Below, piece after piece: positions 56,951 to 64,000 of a DNA stretch of 64,000 bases. The notes under the pieces were generated by a model. It did no database searches, was not told where the DNA came from, and was given only the letters and a program-made list of their open reading frames with translations. A program made the position numbers and the translations under genes. The stretch's first letter is position 1. Every line of letters starts with the position of its first letter. The DNA comes from Neodontobutis hainanensis (taxonomy: Eukaryota > Chordata > Actinopteri > Gobiiformes > Odontobutidae), in the NCBI GenBank assembly GCA_024349245.1, contig JALDNG010000021.1, positions 1,304,501 through 1,368,500 on the forward strand. Reading direction: 5' to 3'.

Positions 56951-58185
56951 GACCTGGTGGTGCTGGCAACACCAGGTGGAAATGTACCAGATTTCAGAAG
57001 GAAGCAGGTTTATTGGTTCATTTGGCAGCATTCACACTTATCCAAGTGAACCACACTTAGAGCAACTGCACCAGAGTTTGTTTAACCCGGGACAGAGCCA
57101 CTCTGTGTAGAGTTTGTATTTTCCCCATGTGTCTTCTGTTTGTGTGGCTCTTTTGGGTGCTCCAGTTAGTTCATGAAATGTATGTATTAGATCCCAACTA
57201 AAGTTTCTCCTTTGAAGAGATCTGTAAACTCAGAGGAAAATTATTGATAAAAAACTGGCTTTTCTTCTCACCACAAACAACTCAAAAGCTCACCTGGAAT
57301 AAAATCATCCCGTGGCCAAATATTAAGGAAGATACCAGGAAGAACTATGTTAAAATGTTTTATAGCTGTTTTAACAACTGCTTGTTGTAATGCTGGGTTT
57401 ACACAACAGTCAGTTATCACAGTAAAATCTGTTTTAATATTTGTTTCTATTATATTTGTTTTCTATATCTATTTATAGTTCTATAAATATTTCCTAAAAA
57501 GGCAAGATTTTATAAATCATACTTAAATTGGGGAATCCTTAATGTATTTCAAAAACCTTCTTTTTAATTAATTGACATTTTATAGCAAGACTAATATGAG
57601 TCTGAATGCAATACAGTCTTGCAATAAACGTATCTATTAATAACACATTTTCTCGGTTGATGTGTTGTTTTTGTTACCAAACCATTCATCAGTTTCCTCA
57701 GATAGACACTTGTGTCACAAATGTCTGTGATCAGAACTGTGACTGTGTATTTTACCAGACTTCACGAGTGAGAAATTAAAACAGATCAGACATAAAGTGA
57801 TAAAAAATATCGTGACTACTATTGTTAACATTCCTCTGAGGCTGAGTTCTTATCTTGTCTTTTGTTTGCTTTCAATTTATTTAGTTTAATAGTCCACACC
57901 CAAAAAAACACCTCCTCTTAAAATCTTTTTTTAGGTCCTGGAAACAACCATAAAAATGTGTTTTTTTAATCAATTAACATTAATATAATAACTAAAATGA
58001 AATGTAAATTTAACCAAACTCACTATAATTACGGTCCATGGAACCCCAGCACTTGTTTTGTTGCAACGAGATGGTCCCATCTTGAAATGATAAGAAGTTA
58101 GAAAATGAAGCAGCAGCTGGCCATATATTACACGGAGCATGCTGGGGCTCACCTAACAATCATCGCTGCAGCACTCCACCAATCA
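56951..58185. other. No gene seen
   Basis: AT-rich. No exon, repeat family or regulatory element recognised. Confidence 0.35.
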
Positions 58186-58189
58186 GGCC

Positions 58190-58575
58190 TGTATGGTAGA
58201 CTGATGGATGGAAGCCACTCCTCAGTAAAAGACACATGACAGCCCACCTGGAGTTTGCAAGACGACCCCTGAAGGACTCTCAAACCATGAGAAACAAATT
58301 TATCTGGTCTAAAAAAAGCAAGGATTGAACTCTTTGGCTTGAATAGCAAACATGTCTCATGCCTGGGTGAAACCAGTCAATCAGTGAAGTGTGGTGGGGG
58401 AAGCACCATGCTGTGAAGATGTTTTTCTGTGTCATGAACTGGGAGACTCGTCATGATCCAGGGAAAGATGAATGCACTAATGTATAGAAACCTGCTCCAG
58501 TGCACTCTGGACCTCAGTCTGGGTTAGGGTTCCAACGGGACAACAACCCAAAGCACATGGACAAAAAAAAAAATA
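58190..58575 (+). pseudogene. Tc1 transposase middle fragment
   Basis: The + strand in broken frames encodes AHLEFARR, DSQTMRNKFIWS, 'IELFGLNSKHVSCLG', 'VKCGGGSTML', 'TGRLVMIQGKMNALMYRNLL' and 'FQRDNNPKHMD'-like text, the catalytic core of Tc1 transposases around the first two acids. Stops and shifts make it inactive. 58,600-58,870 shows only AT-rich repeats. Confidence 0.7.
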
Positions 58576-58876
58576 CTTAATGGCAGCTCTGGCTGTAATT
58601 AATTGCACAACTTCTCAATTTTTAATAAACAGACGCAGAATGTAATTAACTTTTGTTTTAATCATTGCCATACAACTTTTGTATAGCATATAAATAGTTA
58701 TCTATATAATATTATATTATATTATATTATATTATATATAAATTAGAATGTTCAGAAAGCCTAGTCTATGAATGCAAAAAATATTTTACAAATAACTTAA
58801 ATTGTAAATGGTGAAAATTTATTAAGCGCTTTATTAAAAATTAAGGCTTTTTTATTCCTGGCTGTACCAAAGATGC

Positions 58877-58877
58877 A

Positions 58878-58970
<93 letters not shown>
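58877..58970. repeat. (CA)n microsatellite
   Basis: About 94 bp of CA repeats with a single 'ttcac' interruption. Confidence 0.97.
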
Positions 58971-58971
<1 letters not shown>

Positions 58972-59319
58972 AGAACTAAGTTTAATATCACTCTATGTTA
59001 CACTCCCAGCCCCTCCCTTCTCTGCTCTCTCTCGTAAGTGTCTGCAGGAGATGTGCTTCTTTTCCTTTCTTTACATCAGTGCAACAAGTTTTAAAACCTC
59101 TTCCCTCTTCATCAGTAGCGTTGCTGCTCTTCACTGTCTACCTGCCTATCTACCTGGCCTCCTGAGCAGAACTGAAACTTACCAAGAAAACAGAGAAAAC
59201 ATTATTTAATAGCTGTTTAAGCTTGTCGGATCATGCATATTACTTTACTCTTTTACAGGAAATCATCCGGTAATCTATCGTAAATAAATAAAAAAATAAA
59301 AATAAAAGAATAGCTTAAA

Positions 59320-60370
59320 AAAATAATAAAGTGGAATTGTCCAATTAGCCAAGCATCTTTTTAATTTTCCATCGCTAGCTTGTTTGTGGGTCACTCCCCC
59401 GAGTGCTCCGATGAGCACTGTCGCCTTCACCTTCCAAGTCTTTTCCAGCTCTTCCCTGAGCCCTTGGTATTTCTCTAATTTCTCATGTTCCTTTTTCCTG
59501 ATGTTGCAATCACTTGGTATTGCCACATCAACCACGACGTCTTTCCTCTGCTGTTTGTCCAAAACCACGATGTCTGGTTGGTTCGCCATTACCATTCTGT
59601 CAGTCTGAATCTGGAAGTCCCACAGGATCTTGGCGCGGTCATTCTCTACCACCTTTGGAGGTGTTTCCCACTTTGACCTCGGGGTTTCCAGTCCGTACTC
59701 CGTGCAGATGTTCCTGTACACTATGCCAGCCACTTGGTTATGGCGTTCCATGTATGCTTTCCCTGCCAGCATCTTACACCCTGCAGTTGAGTGTTGGATT
59801 GTCTCAGGGGCCTGTTTGCACAGCCTACACCTTGGGTCTTGTCTGGTGTGGTAGATCTGGGCCTCTATTGCTCTGGTGCTCAGGGCTTGTTCCTGTGCAG
59901 CCATGATGAGTGCCTCTGTGCTGTCCTTCAGTCCGGCCTGTTCTAGCCATTGGTAGGATTTCTTGATATTAGCCACTTCAGTTATGTTCCGGTGGTATAT
60001 CCCATGTAGGGGTTTGTCCTCCCATGATGGTCCCTCCTCCAGCTCCTCTTCCACTGTTCCCCATTGCCTGAGACATTCACTGAGTACGTCATCTGTTGGG
60101 GCCTTATCTTTGATGTACTTGTGGATCTTGGATGTTTTATCCTGGATAGTGGCTCTCACACTCATTAGTCCACAGCCGCCTTCCTTACGGCTAGCGTACA
60201 GTCTCAGGGTGCTGGATCTGGGATGGAACCCTGCATGCATGGTGAGGAGCTTTTTGTGACTTAATGTCTGTGGTCTGTATCTCCTCGTTTGGCCACCTTA
60301 TTATTCCCGCAGGGTATCTGTTCACTGGCAGGGCGTAGCCGTGCCTTGTTTCTGCTGTTGAGCTAATTTC
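59320..60370 (-). pseudogene. R4/Rex6-type LINE C-terminus with REL endonuclease
   Basis: A 300-codon minus-strand frame (60,240 down to about 59,340) carries a CCHC-like knuckle CRLCKQAPETIQHSTAGC and then a restriction-enzyme-like nuclease: ILWDFQIQTDRMV, QPDIVVLDK and DVVVDVAIPSD, followed by 'KVKATVLIGALGG'. This downstream nuclease, instead of an upstream APE domain, is typical of the Dong/R4/Rex6 clade. Homology continues past 60,240 in another frame to about 60,370 and then stops, so the RT is missing. Confidence 0.82.
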
Positions 60371-60424
60371 TTAGAACTTGCCTTACTCGTTAGAGGTATT
60401 TGGCAGTTGCTTTTTTCCTTGTTG

Positions 60425-60426
<2 letters not shown>

Positions 60427-60495
<69 letters not shown>
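60427..60495. repeat. (CA)n microsatellite
   Basis: Uninterrupted CA run of about 68 bp followed by TATATAT. It abuts the truncated end of the R4-type fragment. Confidence 0.97.
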
Positions 60496-60502
<7 letters not shown>

Positions 60503-61320
60503 GTAGTATATATGTCCGGAATATAATCACTTCATACCCACTGCCCAATCACAAAAAAAAAAAATACCTCAGTAGACATAACAAACATAAAACAGCTCTT
60601 TCTAAAACTAAACTTTGCCTTAATATGGAAATAAATATTTATAAGATGAAGAAACACAACTAACCAAAACTGACAATGTCTCAAGAGTAGATGCAAGAGT
60701 TTCCAGTAAAATTGACTGAAATATAAAGTCCATCTGTGTCTGGTCTCTGTGACTGTCACTTATGTCCAGATCTACTTACTCATCTTTGTTTAAGGCTGGT
60801 TTCTAATGTTTAAAACACAGTTTGATTGAATAAAAATAACACAATAAAGTTGAGTAAACTATATTGAACACTTTTAAATATAAATCATTCAACTTCCTCA
60901 AGTCCATGTTAAGAAATCGAGTAGTTTAGTAATTACTTAAAGCAGTTGTGTGGAACAAGTTGACATACCATTTTTAATTAAAACTCAAGTTTATTTTTTA
61001 GAGTGCACTTGTTCTCTTTTCCTTCCTGACTTTCTCCTGACCTGTGACTTTACAAATACATTAAATTCTGGAGGACATGTGCAGGATTTGGACATTTGGA
61101 TGTTTCTTTAAGAAAGTCTTTTGTTTGTGGGAGAAAGGAGCACTAAACATTCTGTCTCCATCACATGCACCAGCGTACTATACAGGATTTTTATCACGCA
61201 ATCTCCTTACTATAGAAATTCTATTGAATATGTCAGAAGTCATGACACAATCCATTTGTCATACCATAGTGACATGTTTACCATTGTCTGTTTTCAGTTA
61301 AAACACTTTCTAGAAATTCC

Positions 61321-61415
61321 CCTCCCACGTCTTGAACCAGATAAAAGCTGGCATCTGCCTGAACAGAACCACAGTCTCTTTTCCTCAGAGCGACAGAACT
61401 GAGCAGCATCACCAG
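61321..61415 (+). promoter_or_regulatory. Core promoter and first exon of lectin gene 5
   Basis: CCTCCCACGTCTTGAAC at 61,321-61,337, GATAAAAG at 61,340-61,347, leader exon ending CACCAG at 61,415 before GTGAG. The second exon begins after TCTCTAG at 61,642, four bases before the ATG. Confidence 0.68.
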
Positions 61416-61645
61416 GTGAGACTTCAGAACTGATTTGTAACTTAATTTTGACAGGTACAGTGTACAAGAAAATACAATTTACATTTTTTATATCTTAAAG
61501 CAAAAGTACAGGTTCATTAATCGTAAATCATTTTATTTGTAAGATAGAAAACACGTTGGATCTGTCCTACTTTATTTTAGGACCTCATGGATTATAGTTA
61601 AATAATTATTGTTTTTTAAATGAGAAAAACTTTGTCTCTAGAAAC

Positions 61646-62912
61646 ATGAGTAAGACGTCCATCAGCACAGAGCAGGAGCTGCGCAAAGGAGACTCCCTCA
61701 ACAGCAACAATGGACAATACACTGCTCTTTTCCAGGTAAGGATTTTTATAACTCATGAATATCACAATCTCACAACAATTAATCTCAAACAATTAATTAA
61801 TCTCACAACAAATTTGGAGGAATTAAGTTTCCACAAAAAAGTCAAACATGTGTCTCTAAATTGTTCATTTAAACCTGTTGTGTTTAGTTTAAAGACATGT
61901 CATGGTTGTGTGGCTCTCCTCTGACAATTTGCAAAACATTATGGTCTAATTGACTGTCTACTGACCCCCTCACTACTTTTACTAATGCATTAGGGAAACT
62001 TTGAGTGCACTACATTTCAGTCACTAGACATTTGGACACCATTAAAAATGGCGTACTCTCTATAGTGCACTGTAAAGTGATTAGTGTGATTCAGACACAG
62101 CTTTAGAGACGGACATATGAGAGATTCTCTCTTGAAGAGTAAAAGAGTGGCAGTAATCCAGTCAGTATTGTTTATTGAACGTGAGAATAAAACACATAAG
62201 CATATTTAAATTAATACTTATATTACAAAAGTATTTTTTATGTTTTTTTTTAAATCAGTTTTTTTAACACGTACGCCAGAGTCATGTGACTAATGGCGAC
62301 AGAAAAACATCTGTGTAGAATCTGAAACCGTTCTCTATAAAGTGCAACCCTACATAGTGATTGAGGGGTTAGGGACTAGGGAGTACCAGAGGGGTTTGGG
62401 ACAGACCTCATTCAAAATGAGTTATTAACCCATCACAATGAGCCCGAAGCTGTTGTGTTGTACTGTTAAGTGCCTTTTTAATTGTCACTTTTGAGGCACA
62501 CCTGAAGCAATAGTTTTAACCTTGTATTAGTATTAAACGTGTGTTTGGAGCTTTCAGAATTATATTTTAGAATGTATAGCAAAACTCTAATGTCACAAAA
62601 ATATGCAAAAGATTATGCTAATGTTTTGTAACTCCACAGTTTGACAACAACTTTGTCGTCTATAATAAAAATGGGGTTCCAACTTGGGCGACTGCAACAA
62701 ATGATGTGAACCCATTTCGGATCCTCCTGCAGGGGGACGGAAACCTGGTCATGTACCGTCAAGATGGCCATCCGGTTTGGCACACTGGCACCCACTCGGG
62801 CTCCAACAGGATGCGTCTGACCTTGACTGATGAAGGTCACCTGGTTCTGGACAACGACGGAGTTACCACCTGGACCTCCCAAAACTCTCGTGGCATCTTG
62901 GGGAAAGTTTAG
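61646..62912 (+). CDS. Pufflectin-like mannose lectin 5 (B-lectin domain)
   Basis: Intact 120-residue lectin. Coding exons 61,646-61,735 (MSKTSIST...TALFQ, donor GTAAGG) and 62,640-62,912 (acceptor CCACAG, stop TAG), both phase 0. Motif 1 is QFDNNFVVY across the junction, motif 2 QGDGNLVMY. The third site is degenerate (TDEGHLVLD). There are two canonical mannose sites and no signal peptide, so secretion would be non-classical or in mucus by cell lysis; this is inference. Sequence differs from genes 1 and 2 at several surface positions (VYNKNG, NDVNPF, YRQDGHP), so ligand fine specificity may differ. Poly(A) signal AATAAA at 63,070-63,075. The orientation is opposite to genes 1-3. Confidence 0.87.
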
Positions 62913-63069
62913 TTTGCGTCATGTGAGGAGAATCAGAAAACCTTGCAAGAATGCATTTAAATCCAATACCTGTGTTTTAACAGAAGTCTTCTACATGATA
63001 ATGTGTATGAAGCTATTGTGCAGGAGTGTCTAATTTTGAAGGGGTTATGGAAAGTAATTTTGGTTGAAC

Positions 63070-63075
63070 AATAAA
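63070..63075 (+). terminator. Poly(A) signal of lectin gene 5
   Basis: AATAAA 158 nt past the stop, with a second AATAAA about 20 bases on. Confidence 0.65.
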
Positions 63076-63159
63076 AATTCCCCATAAAATAATAAAAAAG
63101 ATTAAAGCAACCCTGCTCCTTTGCAAAGTGAGTAAAGATTGAGTTTGTTTCCTTCCATT

Positions 63160-63883
63160 TTGAATACAATTAATAAAAACAAACACACAGGCTTTTTATA
63201 GGTTTAATCAGGACAGGGGTCAACAAGGTCAAATCATACAAGTCATTAAATGCTAACCGCTATACCAGACTTTGTTCTGGTGTTAAATTTCAAGACAATG
63301 TAAATTACAGATACATATGGTTATTTTCTTGCTGTTCTCTCTCAGACATTTATTTTTGTATATCCCAATAGCACAATAACAGCCGCCTCAAAGGGCTTAA
63401 CAGACTGCACTAGACTAAAATCCCTTGTCTTTAGACCCTACATCAGTATAAGGAAAACATTTATATTGACAGTGTCCACTCTGTGTGTGTGTGTGTGTTA
63501 AAATAGATGGGACCTCAGCCAACAACAAGGTAGATGACAGATGGGCTGGGGGTCCTCATACTGGAGCATGGATAGAGGGGGTTCATTTCTGAACCCCATC
63601 GACACCCATATTGGCTGCAGGGATAAACCCACTTGAGCTCCATATTTGAGCCCAAATATAATCCACATGGGAATACTCTCCAGGTACACTTAACACTTGA
63701 TCATTACTTTTTCTTTGACAACATTTTCATGGTCAGAATAGTAACCTTACCCAGGACTTTACCAAAAGAAGGTCCTGGGTTCCATTTCTTTCCAGAGCAG
63801 GGCCTTTCTGTTTCCCCTATCACTCAAAAAATGTACAATAGTCCCCACACACACACAAGGCCAGGATTCCACTGCAAATGTGT
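63160..63883. other. 3' flank of lectin 5; repeats, no gene
   Basis: 63,180-63,310 resembles the 16.3 and 40.6 kb lectin flanks in part. 63,350-63,560 matches 46.7-47.3 kb. A short (GT)n is at 63,484-63,499. No exons supported. Confidence 0.45.
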
Positions 63884-64000
63884 GGTAGTGGTAGAATGGT
63901 TGTCCCTATAACTGGAAGGTTGGTGGTTTGATGCCCCACAGTTCATACGGTCTTTGGGCAAGACACTTAAACCACCTTGTCTCCAGTGGTGTTCCAGCTG
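63884..64000 (+). mobile_element. tRNA-derived SINE, cut by window end
   Basis: A-box-like 'agtggtagaatggttgtccc', B box 'ggtttgatgcccc' and body 'tctttgggcaagacacttaa'. The tail lies outside the window. Confidence 0.8.

Noticed and set aside
60400..60663. His/Thr repeat protein frame
   Set aside because: It is only the (CA)n microsatellite read in frame.

Overview
The window is nuclear DNA of a ray-finned fish, probably a percomorph teleost. The evidence is intron-containing genes with GT-AG junctions, tRNA-derived fish SINEs ending in ATAAATGTAAATG, Tc1, hAT, L1/Tx1, L2/Rex-type and R4-type transposon remains, and a small family of bulb-type (B-lectin) mannose lectins like the pufflectins of fish mucus. 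No search could be run. Gene names rest on recognised protein families and on splice phases that close exactly.

Layout. (1) 1-9 kb: transposon debris, then a minus-strand gene for a mucin-like single-pass membrane protein (signal exon 8.18 kb, 36-bp-repeat mucin exon 6.4-5.9 kb, membrane exon 5.6 kb, short cytoplasmic exon 5.4 kb). A larger orphan copy of its repeat exon lies at 4.3-3.05 kb. (2) 9-14 kb: a dead L2/Rex1-type LINE split by a solo LTR, and a hAT-like non-autonomous element. (3) 14.5-18.4 kb: two tandem, intact minus-strand lectin genes. (4) 18.4-29.7 kb: LINE and Tc1 remains, a large inverted repeat and a lectin intron relic. (5) 29.7-37.3 kb: ccm2l on the minus strand in 11 coding exons, adding up to 1800 nt (599 codons plus stop) in one frame. 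(6) 38-47 kb: repeats and a third lectin copy that has lost its start codon, second sugar site and poly(A) signal region. (7) 47.6-53.2 kb: a full-length but dead L1/Tx1-type LINE bounded by a 15-bp target duplication. (8) 55-63 kb: two plus-strand lectin copies, the first reduced to its promoter and first coding exon, the second intact. R4-type LINE and Tc1 fragments lie between them.

The lectin copies share one three-exon plan: a non-coding exon behind a TATA box and a conserved CCTCCCACRTCTTGAAC element, an exon for residues 1-30, and an exon for about 90 residues. The second intron falls inside the first QxDxNxVxY sugar-binding motif. The locus is a birth-and-death lectin cluster around ccm2l. 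The candidate undescribed gene is the mucin-like receptor near 5.4-8.2 kb.
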